64,000 bases of DNA from Rhizobium sp. CSW-27 (GTDB lineage Bacteria; Pseudomonadota; Alphaproteobacteria; Rhizobiales; Rhizobiaceae): assembly GCF_018760785.1 (NCBI RefSeq), contig NZ_JAHHZO010000017.1:1-64000 (forward strand), written 5' to 3'. The translations under genes were made by a program, and so were the position numbers. The notes beneath the pieces were generated by a model. It was given only the letters and a program-made list of their open reading frames with translations. It searched no databases and was not told the origin of the DNA. How positions within the stretch are numbered: position 1 is the first letter of the stretch; the number at the start of each line of letters is the position of its first letter. Shown in pieces: positions 16,017 to 24,563 of this stretch.

Positions 16017-16760
16017 ATGATCCTTTTTCCCGCGATTGACCTCAAGGACGGCCAGTGCGTGCGCCTGAAGCTCGGCGACATGGACCAGGCGACGGTCTAT
16101 AATCCGGACCCTGCCGCCCAGGCAAAAGCCTTTGAGGACCAGGGTTTCGAGTGGCTGCATGTGGTGGATCTGGACGGCGCCTTTGCCGGCGAAAGCCGCA
16201 ACGGCTTTGCGGTGGACGCCATCCTGAAGGCGACGACCAATCCCGTCCAGCTCGGCGGCGGCATCCGAACGCTCGATCATATCGAAGCCTGGCTTTCGCG
16301 CGGGCTTGCCCGTGTCATCCTCGGCACGGTTGCCGTGCGCAACCCGGCGCTGGTCATCGAGGCCTGCCAGAAATTCCCCGGCCAGATTGCCGTCGGCATC
16401 GACGCCAAGGGCGGCAAAGTGGCGGTGGAAGGCTGGGCGGAGGCCTCCGAACTCGGCGTGATCGAGCTCGCAAAGAAGTTCGAGGGCGCCGGTGTGGCCG
16501 CGATCATCTATACCGATATCGACCGCGACGGCATTCTCGCCGGCATCAACTGGGCCTCCACGCTCGAACTCGCCGGCGCCGTCTCCATCCCGGTCATCGC
16601 GTCTGGCGGCCTCGCCTCGCTTGAGGATATCCGCCGCATGCTGGAACCGGACGCGGCAAGGCTCGAAGGCGCCATCTCCGGCCGTGCGCTCTACGACGGT
16701 CGCATCGACCCGGAGGCAGCGCTTTCTCTCATTCGCGCTGCCAAGGGAGGCCGTGCATGA
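16017..16760 (+). CDS. hisA: Phosphoribosylformimino-AICAR-phosphate isomerase
   Basis: The 247-residue (beta/alpha)8 barrel begins MILFPAIDLKDGQCVRLK with the catalytic first-strand Asp, and has IYTDIDRDG carrying the second catalytic Asp on the opposite half barrel. It performs the Amadori isomerisation in histidine synthesis. It overlaps hisF by 4 nt. Confidence 0.97.
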   Translation: MILFPAIDLKDGQCVRLKLGDMDQATVYNPDPAAQAKAFEDQGFEWLHVVDLDGAFAGESRNGFAVDAILKATTNPVQLGGGIRTLDHIEAWLSRGLARVILGTVAVRNPALVIEACQKFPGQIAVGIDAKGGKVAVEGWAEASELGVIELAKKFEGAGVAAIIYTDIDRDGILAGINWASTLELAGAVSIPVIASGGLASLEDIRRMLEPDAARLEGAISGRALYDGRIDPEAALSLIRAAKGGRA

Positions 16761-17545
16761 CCCTCAAAGCCCGTGTCATCCCCTGCCTGGACGTCAAGGA
16801 CGGCCGTGTCGTCAAGGGTGTCAACTTCGTCGATCTGATCGACGCGGGAGATCCGGTCGAGGCGGCGAAAGCCTATGATGCGGCGGGCGCGGACGAGCTC
16901 TGCTTTCTCGACATCACCGCCTCCTCCGACAATCGCGACACCATTTTCGATGTTGTGGCGCAGACGGCCGAACATTGTTTCATGCCGCTGACGGTTGGCG
17001 GCGGTGTGCGGGCCGTCTCGGACATCCGCAAGCTGCTTCTGGCCGGCGCCGACAAGGTGTCGATCAATTCGGCGGCGGTGAACAACCCGGATTTCGTCGC
17101 GGAAGCCGCCGACAAGTTCGGCAACCAGTGCATCGTCGTCTCCATCGACGCCAAACGGCGGCGCACGCAAGGTCCGGGCCAGGACAATGCCAGCGCCTGG
17201 GAGATCTATACCCATGGCGGGCGCAATGCGACGGGCATCGACGCGGTGGAATTTGCCGTGCGCATGGTGGAGCGGGGCGCCGGCGAACTGCTGGTGACCT
17301 CCATGGACCGTGATGGCACCAAGATCGGCTACGATATCGAACTGACGCGGGCAATCGCCGATGCGGTGCGTGTTCCCGTCATCGCCTCCGGTGGTGTCGG
17401 CACTCTCGACGATCTGGTGGCCGGCGTGAAGGAAGGCCATGCGACGGCGGTGCTCGCCGCCTCCATCTTCCATTTCGGCACCTATTCCATCGGCGAGGCC
17501 AAACGCTACATGGCCGAGCACGGCATTGCGATGCGGCTCGACTGA
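16757..17545 (+). CDS. hisF: Imidazole glycerol phosphate synthase, cyclase subunit
   Basis: The 262-residue barrel opens with RVIPCLDVKDGRVVKGVNF (catalytic Asp in CLDV) and has LLVTSMDRDGTK with the second Asp. It accepts ammonia from HisH through the barrel. It is slightly longer than many HisF proteins because of a short insertion around the KRRRTQGPG stretch. It starts within the hisA stop. Confidence 0.97.
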   Translation: MTLKARVIPCLDVKDGRVVKGVNFVDLIDAGDPVEAAKAYDAAGADELCFLDITASSDNRDTIFDVVAQTAEHCFMPLTVGGGVRAVSDIRKLLLAGADKVSINSAAVNNPDFVAEAADKFGNQCIVVSIDAKRRRTQGPGQDNASAWEIYTHGGRNATGIDAVEFAVRMVERGAGELLVTSMDRDGTKIGYDIELTRAIADAVRVPVIASGGVGTLDDLVAGVKEGHATAVLAASIFHFGTYSIGEAKRYMAEHGIAMRLD

Positions 17546-17556
17546 GGAGACACATG

Positions 17557-17880
17557 ATGAGCGGTTTTTCCCTCAGCGATCTGGAAGCGATTGTCGCCGA
17601 GCGCGCCAAGGCGGATCCCTCGCAATCCTGGACCGCCAAACTCGTCGCGGCCGGCCAGGATAAGGCGGCGAAGAAGCTTGGCGAAGAGGCGGTCGAGACG
17701 GTGATCGCGGCGCTGCGCGACGACCGGCAGAACCTGACGGCAGAAGCCGCCGACCTGCTATATCACCTGATGGTCGTATTGAAGATTGCCGGCGTTCCGT
17801 TGCAGGATGTGCTGCAAGAGCTTCAACGTCGCACGGTCCAGTCGGGCCTGCAGGAAAAGGCGAGCCGACAGCCCTCATGA
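17557..17880 (+). CDS. hisE: Phosphoribosyl-ATP diphosphatase
   Basis: The 107-residue protein contains KLGEEAVETVIAAL and EAADLLYHLMVVL, the Mg-binding helices of the all-alpha NTP pyrophosphohydrolase fold. It is a stand-alone HisE, so a separate HisI must exist elsewhere. Two ATGs stand in tandem; 17557 has better spacing (6 nt) from AGGAGA than 17554. It overlaps coaA by 4 nt. Confidence 0.94.
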   Translation: MSGFSLSDLEAIVAERAKADPSQSWTAKLVAAGQDKAAKKLGEEAVETVIAALRDDRQNLTAEAADLLYHLMVVLKIAGVPLQDVLQELQRRTVQSGLQEKASRQPS

Positions 17881-18872
17881 CGATCGCCAGCCAGACCATC
17901 GAATCGGACATCCCGCCAGAACACGCACCCGCCGGCAACTACTCTCCCTTCTTCCTGTTCACCTCGGAGGAATGGGCGAAGTTTCGCGCCGATACGCCGC
18001 TGACGCTGACGGCGGACGAGGTGAAACGCCTGCGCTCGCTGGACGACCCGATCGATCTGGACGAGGTGCGGCGTATCTATCTGTCGTTGTCGCGCCTGCT
18101 GTCGGCGCACGTCGAGGCCTCGCAACTGCTGTTCCAGCAGCGCAACCGCTTCCTCAGCCTGTCCGACCAGGCCAAGACGCCCTTCGTGATCGGCATTGCC
18201 GGCTCGGTGGCGGTCGGCAAGTCCACCACGGCGCGTATCCTGAAGGAGCTTCTGGCCCGCTGGCCCTCCAGCCCGAAGGTCGATCTGGTGACGACCGACG
18301 GCTTTCTCTATCCCAATGCCGTGCTGCGCCGTGAAAACCTGATGGAACGCAAGGGCTTTCCGGAAAGCTACGACATCGGCGCACTGCTGCGCTTTCTCTC
18401 GGCGATCAAGGCCGGCAAGCCGGACGTGCGCGCGCCCCGCTATTCGCACCTGACCTATGACGTGCTGCAGGACGAATACGCGATCATCGACCGGCCGGAC
18501 ATCCTGATCTTCGAGGGCATCAACGTGCTGCAGTCGCGCACCCTGCCCGCCGATGGCACGATCGTGCCCATGGTGTCGGACTTCTTCGACTTCTCCATCT
18601 ATATCGATGCGGAGGAGCGGCAGATCCACAATTGGTATGTGGAGCGTTTCATGCGGCTGCGCCAGACCGCTTTCCGCGATCCGACCTCCTTCTTCCACCG
18701 CTATGCGACGATCGATGAGGCCGCGGCCCTCGCGATTGCAGAAGGCCTGTGGGAGAACATCAACCTGAAGAATCTGAGGCAGAACATCCTGCCGACCCGC
18801 CCCCGCGCCGACCTGATCCTGCGCAAGGGCAGCAATCATTTCATCGAGACGGTGGCGCTGCGCAAGCTTTAG
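17877..18872 (+). CDS. coaA: Type I pantothenate kinase
   Basis: The 331-residue kinase has Walker A GSVAVGKST near residue 110, the LVTTDGFLYPN motif, and RHY-type residues typical of the prokaryotic CoaA (type I) fold. It phosphorylates pantothenate, the first and usually feedback-regulated step of CoA synthesis. It is translationally coupled to hisE and closes the operon; hisE-coaA adjacency is common in rhizobia. It converges on alkB with a 46-nt gap that has no T-rich terminator. Confidence 0.97.
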   Translation: MTIASQTIESDIPPEHAPAGNYSPFFLFTSEEWAKFRADTPLTLTADEVKRLRSLDDPIDLDEVRRIYLSLSRLLSAHVEASQLLFQQRNRFLSLSDQAKTPFVIGIAGSVAVGKSTTARILKELLARWPSSPKVDLVTTDGFLYPNAVLRRENLMERKGFPESYDIGALLRFLSAIKAGKPDVRAPRYSHLTYDVLQDEYAIIDRPDILIFEGINVLQSRTLPADGTIVPMVSDFFDFSIYIDAEERQIHNWYVERFMRLRQTAFRDPTSFFHRYATIDEAAALAIAEGLWENINLKNLRQNILPTRPRADLILRKGSNHFIETVALRKL

Positions 18873-18918
18873 GCGATGGATCCGATACGATGAATCGCCG
18901 GCAATGCATCATGCATCG

Positions 18919-19530
18919 TCAGCGATGGACCCGACGCAGCGTGAGATTGATGCGCCCGCCGTTTTTCAGCAGTGTCGATGTGCCCGGATAGATCCGGTCG
19001 ACGCCATGGAAGGCGAGCCTCCCCTCCCCGCCCAGCACCACCACATCGCCGCTCGACAAGCGCATCGAAGCCGTCCTGTCGCGGCGCGTGAGCCCGCCGA
19101 CACGGAACAGGCAGGCATTGCCAAGCGAGATCGATACCACCGGCGCCTGAAGATCCTCCTCGTCGCGATCCTGATGCAGACCCATGCGGGCATCGTCGGC
19201 ATAGAAATTGACGAGGCAGGCCTGTGGCGGCTTGTGGTAGCCGGAAAACCGCTCCCAGAGCGCGAGAAGTTCCGCCGGCATGGCGGGCCAGGCCTTTCCC
19301 GTCACCGGATGGGTTTCCTGGTAACGATAGCCATGCGCCTTGTCCGTGACCCAGCCGAGCGGCCCGCAATTGGTCATCCGCACCGACATCGGCTGCCCCG
19401 TGCCCGGCATCACCGGCACGTAGAGGGGCGCCTCGGCGACCAAGGCGCGAATCACCTCGACGAGATGTTGCTGGGCAGCGCGATCAAGCGCCTCGCCGTG
19501 ATATTCGATGCCGTTTGTCATGAGCGCCAT
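18919..19530 (-). CDS. alkB: Alpha-ketoglutarate-dependent DNA repair dioxygenase AlkB
   Basis: The 203-residue protein has the Fe(II)/2-oxoglutarate signature: HxD in GLHQDRDE, a distal His in FHGVDR, and the NGGRINLTLR arginine motif that binds 2-oxoglutarate. NFYADDARMG is the substrate-loop region. It oxidatively removes methyl groups from 1-methyladenine and 3-methylcytosine. GAGG lies upstream of the start. It follows arfB on the same strand with a 7-nt gap. Confidence 0.94.
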   Translation of the reverse strand: MALMTNGIEYHGEALDRAAQQHLVEVIRALVAEAPLYVPVMPGTGQPMSVRMTNCGPLGWVTDKAHGYRYQETHPVTGKAWPAMPAELLALWERFSGYHKPPQACLVNFYADDARMGLHQDRDEEDLQAPVVSISLGNACLFRVGGLTRRDRTASMRLSSGDVVVLGGEGRLAFHGVDRIYPGTSTLLKNGGRINLTLRRVHR

Positions 19531-19537
19531 GGTAGCC

Positions 19538-19972
19538 TCAATCGCCGTCCGGGCGGCCGCGCATCTTCTTGATATCCGAGCGGCCCGACTTTTCCTTGAG
19601 CCGTCGTTCGATGGATCCCTTGGTCGGCTTTGTCTTGCGTCGCGGCGGCGGTGGCGGCTTGGCGGCTTCGAGAATCAGCTCCTTCAGCCGTTCGCGGGCA
19701 TCCTCGCGATTGCGCTCCTGGCTTCGGAACCGGTTCGCTTCGATGATCAGCACGCCCTCCTTGGTGAGACGGCGACCGGCGAGTTTCGCGGCATTTTCCT
19801 TGATGCGATCCGAGAGCGCCGGCGACCCCATCAGGTTGAAGAACAACTGGACGGCCGTGGAGACCTTGTTGACATTCTGCCCGCCCGGTCCGCCGGCCAG
19901 CACGAATTGTTCCGTCAGTTCCCATCCGGCAAGGGTAATTCGATTGCTGATGACGAGGGGATCGCTGGCCAT
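19538..19972 (-). CDS. arfB: Alternative ribosome-rescue factor ArfB (YaeJ)
   Basis: The 144-residue product carries the GGQ motif (residues 30-32, in GGPGGQNVNK) of peptidyl-tRNA hydrolysing release factors but lacks codon-recognition domains. The basic C-terminal tail (KTKPTKGSIERRLKEKSGRSDIKKMRGR) would enter the empty mRNA channel of stalled ribosomes. This is the ArfB architecture. alkB follows 7 nt after the stop, and the two are probably co-transcribed. Confidence 0.95.
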   Translation of the reverse strand: MASDPLVISNRITLAGWELTEQFVLAGGPGGQNVNKVSTAVQLFFNLMGSPALSDRIKENAAKLAGRRLTKEGVLIIEANRFRSQERNREDARERLKELILEAAKPPPPPRRKTKPTKGSIERRLKEKSGRSDIKKMRGRPDGD

Positions 19973-20002
19973 GAACCCTCTATTTCACAAGAGCGGACAA
20001 AA

Positions 20003-20032
20003 GAAAACCGCCGAGGCCAAAGACCTCGGCGG
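20003..20032 (-). terminator. Rho-independent terminator of pckA
   Basis: On the minus strand CCGCCGAGG (20024-20032 complement), a 7-nt loop, and CCTCGGCGG (20008-20016 complement) run into TTTTC. It lies about 25 nt past the pckA stop and just upstream of arfB. Confidence 0.88.
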
Positions 20033-20039
20033 CTCCCGA

Positions 20040-20055
20040 TGTTCCACGTGAGTCG
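20040..20055. other. parS-like palindrome abutting the pckA stop
   Basis: TGTTCCACGTGAGTCG is centred on CACGTG and matches the widely conserved ParB site (TGTTTCACGTGAAACA) at 12 of 16 positions. The right arm contains GAGTC, a GANTC methylation sequence. It lies between the pckA terminator and stop codon, about 38 kb from the probable origin. It is the weakest of the five such sites. Confidence 0.35.
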
Positions 20056-21666
20056 TTACTCGGCGGCGGCCAGCACGCCGGGGGCGGCGTCGCGCACCTT
20101 GCTGTCGACATGGTTCTCGAACTTCGTGAAGTTCGAAATGAACATGTTGACGAGCTTCGTCGCCTGCGCGTCGTAGGCGGCGCCATCTGCCCAGGTCGAG
20201 CGCGGATCAAGGATCGCGGTCTCGACACCCGGCACGGCGACCGGCACCGCGAAGCCGAAATTGGCGTCGGTGCGGAACTCGGCCTTGTTCAGCTCGCCCG
20301 TCAGGGCGGCCGTCAGAAGCGCGCGTGTCGCCTTGATCGGCATGCGGCAACCGATCCCGTAGGCACCACCGGTCCAGCCGGTGTTGACGAGCCAGCAATC
20401 GACGCCGTGGCGGGCGATCAGGTCACGCAGCAGGTTGCCGTATTCCGTCGGATGGCGCGGCATGAACGGTGCCCCGAAGCAGGTCGAGAAGGTGGCTTCC
20501 GGCTCGGTTACACCCTTTTCCGTCCCGGCCACCTTGGCGGTGTAACCGGAGAGGAAGTGGTACATGGCCTGTTCCGGCGTCAGCTTGGCAATCGGCGGCA
20601 TCACGCCGAAGGCATCGGCGGTCAGCATGATGATCGTCTTCGGGTGCGGCGCAAGGCCGGTTGCCGAAGCGTTCGGGATGAAATGCAGCGGATAGGCGCT
20701 GCGGGTGTTTTCCGTCAGCGAGGCGTCATCGAAGTTCGGGACGCGGTTTTCGTCCATCACCACGTTTTCGAGCACGGTGCCGAAGCGGCGCGTCGCGGCA
20801 TAGATCTCCGGCTCGGCCTCGGCCGACAGGCGGATCGCCTTGGCATAGCAGCCGCCTTCGAAGTTGAAGATGCCGTTTTCGCCCCAGCCATGCTCGTCGT
20901 CGCCGATCAGCGTGCGGTTCGGATCGGCAGACAGCGTGGTCTTGCCTGTGCCCGACAGGCCGAAGAACACCGCCGCATCACCATCCGGGCCGACATTGGC
21001 CGAGCAGTGCATCGGCATGACGCCCTTTTCCGGCAGAAGATAGTTGAGAACGGTGAAGACCGACTTCTTGTTCTCGCCGGCATAGGAGGTGCCGCCGATC
21101 AGGACCAGACCGTTGGCGAGGTCGCAGGCGATCACGGTTTCCGTGCGGCAGCCGTGACGGGCAGGATCAGCACGGAAGCTCGGCAGGTTGATGATAGTAA
21201 GCTTCTGCTGGAAAGCGCCAAGCGTCGAACGGTCCGGGCGAATCAGCAGGTTGCGGATGAAGAGCGCGTGCCAGGCAAGTTCGGTCACGACGCGGGTCGG
21301 CAGTGCGTAATCGCGGTCGGCACCGCCGATCAGGTCCTGCACGTAGAGCGTCTTGCCGGCGGCATGGGCCAGCATGTCCTGCCGCAGAAGCTCGAAATGC
21401 TCCGGCGACATCGGCTTGTTGTTATCCCACCAGATATGCGGCTCGGTGCTGGCGTCACGCACCACGAACTTGTCCTTCGGCGAGCGGCCGGTGTGCTGTC
21501 CGGTAACGGCCCGAAGAGCCCCATCCACCGTCAGCTCGGCCTCGCCGTTGCGCAGCGCGGCTTCATAGAGTTCGCTCTCGTTCAGATTGTAGTTGATGCG
21601 GGAAGCACCCACAAGGCCGAGGGCCGAAACGCCATTCGACGGATTGTGAACTCCGTACTCCTCCAT
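20056..21666 (-). CDS. pckA: Phosphoenolpyruvate carboxykinase (ATP)
   Basis: The 536-residue ATP-dependent PEPCK has the kinase P-loop FGLSGTGKTTLSADPNR (about residues 240-256) and the metal/nucleotide motif IGDDEHGWG. RSPKDKF near residue 64 is the substrate region. It converts oxaloacetate to PEP for gluconeogenesis, needed for growth on C4-dicarboxylates. It is divergent from chvI across 307 nt of A/T-rich DNA that holds operator-like palindromes. A terminator follows the gene. Confidence 0.97.
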   Translation of the reverse strand: MEEYGVHNPSNGVSALGLVGASRINYNLNESELYEAALRNGEAELTVDGALRAVTGQHTGRSPKDKFVVRDASTEPHIWWDNNKPMSPEHFELLRQDMLAHAAGKTLYVQDLIGGADRDYALPTRVVTELAWHALFIRNLLIRPDRSTLGAFQQKLTIINLPSFRADPARHGCRTETVIACDLANGLVLIGGTSYAGENKKSVFTVLNYLLPEKGVMPMHCSANVGPDGDAAVFFGLSGTGKTTLSADPNRTLIGDDEHGWGENGIFNFEGGCYAKAIRLSAEAEPEIYAATRRFGTVLENVVMDENRVPNFDDASLTENTRSAYPLHFIPNASATGLAPHPKTIIMLTADAFGVMPPIAKLTPEQAMYHFLSGYTAKVAGTEKGVTEPEATFSTCFGAPFMPRHPTEYGNLLRDLIARHGVDCWLVNTGWTGGAYGIGCRMPIKATRALLTAALTGELNKAEFRTDANFGFAVPVAVPGVETAILDPRSTWADGAAYDAQATKLVNMFISNFTKFENHVDSKVRDAAPGVLAAAE

Positions 21667-21717
21667 GTCGCGCTTTCCTTTGAGCTGACGTTGATGTTGG
21701 CCGGAGGCTAACGACGC

Positions 21718-21746
21718 GTTTAAAAAAGCGCAAGCTGATTTTTCAA
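21718..21746 (-). promoter_or_regulatory. Candidate sigma70 promoter of pckA
   Basis: On the minus strand TTGAAA (21741-21746) and TTAAAC (21718-21723) are separated by 17 nt, about 50 nt before the pckA start. Both hexamers match the sigma70 consensus only partly. This is a reading-based guess. Confidence 0.35.
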
Positions 21747-21768
21747 TTAACGCAATAAAATCAAATAA

Positions 21769-21813
21769 TTAATCGATTTAAAAAGTTTTCAGACAGTTTA
21801 AATCGGTTTGAAC
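21769..21813. promoter_or_regulatory. Two palindromic operator candidates between pckA and chvI
   Basis: TTAATCGATTTAA (21769-21781) and GTTTAAATCGGTTTGAAC (21796-21813) are both A/T-rich near-palindromes around a central CG, the layout of LacI/GalR-family operators. Their centres are about 30 bp apart, close to three helical turns. pckA of Sinorhizobium is controlled by a LacI-family regulator, PckR, so PckR is a reasonable candidate. I do not recall its exact consensus, so this is inference. Confidence 0.45.
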
Positions 21814-21973
21814 AGCCCTTCCCGATGCCGGCCGGAAACCGACACAACGCCGCCCCCCTTTATCTTTGCCACAATTTGTTCCACCTTTATCCCCATGAAA
21901 CGCAGCAACCGGACATACCGTCCGGCTGGGCCACAATCCAGGAGATGCGTGCAGAATGGCGGAGACAGACAGA

Positions 21974-22696
21974 ATGCAGACAATCGCGTTGGTGGACGAC
22001 GATCGCAATATTCTCACCTCGGTTTCCATTGCGCTCGAGGCGGAAGGCTATCGTGTCGAAACCTATACCGATGGCGCTTCTGCGCTGGACGGACTTCTGG
22101 CGCGCCCGCCGCAGCTTGCGATCTTCGACATCAAGATGCCGCGCATGGACGGCATGGAACTGCTGCGGCGCCTGCGCCAGAAATCGGATCTGCCGGTGAT
22201 CTTCCTTACCTCCAAGGACGAGGAAATCGACGAACTGTTCGGCCTCAAGATGGGCGCCGACGACTTCATCACCAAGCCGTTTTCGCAGCGCCTGCTGGTG
22301 GAGCGGGTCAAGGCCATCCTGCGCCGGTCGATGAAGAGCGATGCGCCGGGCACGCCGGGCGCCGTGAAGGCTGCGGCCGACCAGCAGGCCCGCACGCTGG
22401 AGCGCGGCCAGCTGACCATGGACCAGGAGCGTCATACCTGCACCTGGAAGGGCGAGCCGGTGACGCTGACGGTGACCGAATTCCTCATCCTGCATTCGCT
22501 TGCCCAGCGCCCGGGCGTGGTGAAGAGCCGCGATGCGCTGATGGACGCCGCCTATGACGAGCAGGTCTATGTCGACGACCGCACCATCGACAGCCATATC
22601 AAGCGTCTTCGCAAGAAGTTCAAAATGGTTGACGGCGATTTCGATATGATCGAAACGCTCTACGGCGTAGGCTACAGGTTCCGCGAAGCGGCCTGA
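21974..22696 (+). CDS. chvI: Two-component response regulator ChvI
   Basis: The 240-residue OmpR/PhoB-type regulator has an acidic pocket VDDD (7-10), phospho-accepting Asp52 (FDIKMPRMDG), Lys101 (ITKPF) and a C-terminal winged helix ending in IETLYGVGYRF. ChvG-ChvI (ExoS-ChvI) senses envelope and acid stress and controls exopolysaccharide, motility and virulence or symbiosis genes. ATG 21974 (MQTIALVDDD) gives the known 240-residue family length; an in-frame ATG 18 nt upstream is possible. chvG follows after 82 nt containing two hairpins. Confidence 0.95.
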   Translation: MQTIALVDDDRNILTSVSIALEAEGYRVETYTDGASALDGLLARPPQLAIFDIKMPRMDGMELLRRLRQKSDLPVIFLTSKDEEIDELFGLKMGADDFITKPFSQRLLVERVKAILRRSMKSDAPGTPGAVKAAADQQARTLERGQLTMDQERHTCTWKGEPVTLTVTEFLILHSLAQRPGVVKSRDALMDAAYDEQVYVDDRTIDSHIKRLRKKFKMVDGDFDMIETLYGVGYRFREAA

Positions 22697-22760
22697 GACG
22701 CACCACGTGAACAAGCAGTACCGCTTCGCCGCACATTGACCGCCGAGACGGCCGGCGGTC
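22683..22760 (+). repeat. Two hairpins between chvI and chvG
   Basis: GCGAAGCGG (22683-22691) pairs with CCGCTTCGC (22721-22729), enclosing the chvI stop. A second stem, GACCGCCG (22738-22745) with CGGCGGTC (22753-22760), ends 18 nt before the chvG start. Neither has a T-run. They may pause polymerase, protect the chvI message, or limit chvG translation. Confidence 0.55.
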
Positions 22761-22778
22761 GCCGTGAAAGGGAAAGGC

Positions 22779-24563
22779 GTGGCCGATCACGCATTCGAGT
22801 CTGAAAATCCGGGTCCGGACGAAGGTCAGTCGCTTCGCCCGGCCCGCCGGCTGTGGTCGCATCCCTTCACCCTGATGCGCCGCATCTTCGGCAATGCGGT
22901 TTTTTCCAGCCTCACCCGCCGCATCCTGTTCTTCAACATTGCGGCGACCGTGGTGCTGGTCGGCGGCATTCTCTATCTCAACCAGTTCCGCGAGGGGCTG
23001 ATCGATGCGCGCGTCGAGAGCCTGCTGACGCAGGGCGAGATCATTGCCGGCGCCATTTCCGCCTCCGCCTCCGTCGATACCAATTCGATCACCATCGACC
23101 CGCAGAAACTGCTGGAACTGCAGGCGGGCCAGAGCATTACCCCGGTACCGAATGACGAGGATCTCGACTTTCCGATCGATCCGGAGCGCGTCGCGCCGGT
23201 GCTGCGCCGGCTGATCTCGCCGACGCGCACCCGCGCCCGCCTGTTCGATGCGGACGCCAACCTGCTGCTTGATTCGCGCCATCTCTATTCGCGCGGCCAG
23301 GTGCTGCGCTACGACCTGCCGCCGGTGGAGAACGAGACCGCCACCTGGAGCGAATGGTTCGCCGGCATCTTCAACCGCCTGCTGCAGCCCGGGAATCTGC
23401 CGGCCTACAAGGAGGCGCCGGGCGGCGACGGCTCCATCTATCCGGAAGTGATGAATGCGCTGACCGGCGTGCGTGGCGCAGTCGTGCGCGTCACCGACAA
23501 GGGCGAACTGATCGTTTCGGTCGCGGTGCCGGTGCAGCGCTTCCGCGCCGTGCTCGGCGTGCTGCTGCTGTCCACCCAGGCAGGCGATATCGACAATATC
23601 GTGCATGCCGAGCGGCTCGCCATCATGCGGGTCTTCGGTGTCGCGACGCTCGTCAACATCCTGCTGTCGCTGCTTTTGTCGTCCACCATCGCCAATCCGC
23701 TGCGCCGCCTGTCGGCCGCCGCGATCCGGGTGCGGCGCGGGGTGAAGCAGCGCGAGGAGATACCCGACTTCTCCGCCCGCCAGGACGAGATCGGCAATCT
23801 TTCCATCGCCCTGCGCGACATGACCAATGCGCTCTACGACCGGATCGACGCGATCGAGAGCTTTGCGGCCGATGTGAGCCACGAGTTGAAGAACCCGCTG
23901 ACCTCGCTGCGCAGCGCCGTCGAAACCCTGCCGCTCGCCAAGACGGAGGAGTCCAAGCAGCGGCTGACCAACATCATCCTGCACGATGTACGCCGCCTCG
24001 ACCGTCTGATCAGCGACATTTCCGATGCCTCCCGCCTCGACGCCGAACTTGCCCGCTCGGATGCGGCACCGGTCGATCTCGAAGTCCTGCTCGGCAATCT
24101 GGTCGATATTTCCCGCCAGATCCGCACCGGCCGCAAGCCGGTCAACATCGAACTGGCCGTCGAGCACAAGCCCGGCGCCAAGGCGAGCTATCTCGTGCAG
24201 GGCCACGATCTGCGCCTCGGCCAGATCATCACGAACCTGATCGAGAATGCCCGCTCCTTCGTGCCGGACAAGGATGGCCGCATTACCGTGAAACTGAGCC
24301 GCCAGCGGGAGAACTGCGTGATCCAGGTGGATGACAACGGGCCGGGCATCCGCGCCGAAGACATCGACCGCATCTTCGAGCGCTTCTACACCGACCGCCC
24401 CGAAGGCGAGAGCTTTGGCCAGAATTCCGGCCTCGGCCTGTCGATCAGCCGGCAGATCGCCGAGGCCCATGGCGGCACGTTGAAGGCGGAGAACCTGAAG
24501 AGCGGCGGCACGATCAGCGGCGCGCGCTTCACGCTCACGCTGCCGGCCGGGAGCGGTACGTGA
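22779..24563 (+). CDS. chvG: Sensor histidine kinase ChvG (ExoS)
   Basis: The 594-residue kinase has one membrane segment near residues 48-66 (FFNIAATVVLVGGILYL) and a second near 285-305 flanking a periplasmic sensor domain. A HAMP region follows, then the H-box FAADVSHELKNPL with His368, N-box NLIENARSF, and DDNGPGI and GLGLSISRQIAE. The length matches ExoS of Sinorhizobium (595). The GTG at 22779 has GGGAAAGG just upstream and is preferred over GTG 22764. ExoR, the periplasmic inhibitor, is not encoded nearby. The stop overlaps the hprK start. Confidence 0.94.
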   Translation: MADHAFESENPGPDEGQSLRPARRLWSHPFTLMRRIFGNAVFSSLTRRILFFNIAATVVLVGGILYLNQFREGLIDARVESLLTQGEIIAGAISASASVDTNSITIDPQKLLELQAGQSITPVPNDEDLDFPIDPERVAPVLRRLISPTRTRARLFDADANLLLDSRHLYSRGQVLRYDLPPVENETATWSEWFAGIFNRLLQPGNLPAYKEAPGGDGSIYPEVMNALTGVRGAVVRVTDKGELIVSVAVPVQRFRAVLGVLLLSTQAGDIDNIVHAERLAIMRVFGVATLVNILLSLLLSSTIANPLRRLSAAAIRVRRGVKQREEIPDFSARQDEIGNLSIALRDMTNALYDRIDAIESFAADVSHELKNPLTSLRSAVETLPLAKTEESKQRLTNIILHDVRRLDRLISDISDASRLDAELARSDAAPVDLEVLLGNLVDISRQIRTGRKPVNIELAVEHKPGAKASYLVQGHDLRLGQIITNLIENARSFVPDKDGRITVKLSRQRENCVIQVDDNGPGIRAEDIDRIFERFYTDRPEGESFGQNSGLGLSISRQIAEAHGGTLKAENLKSGGTISGARFTLTLPAGSGT

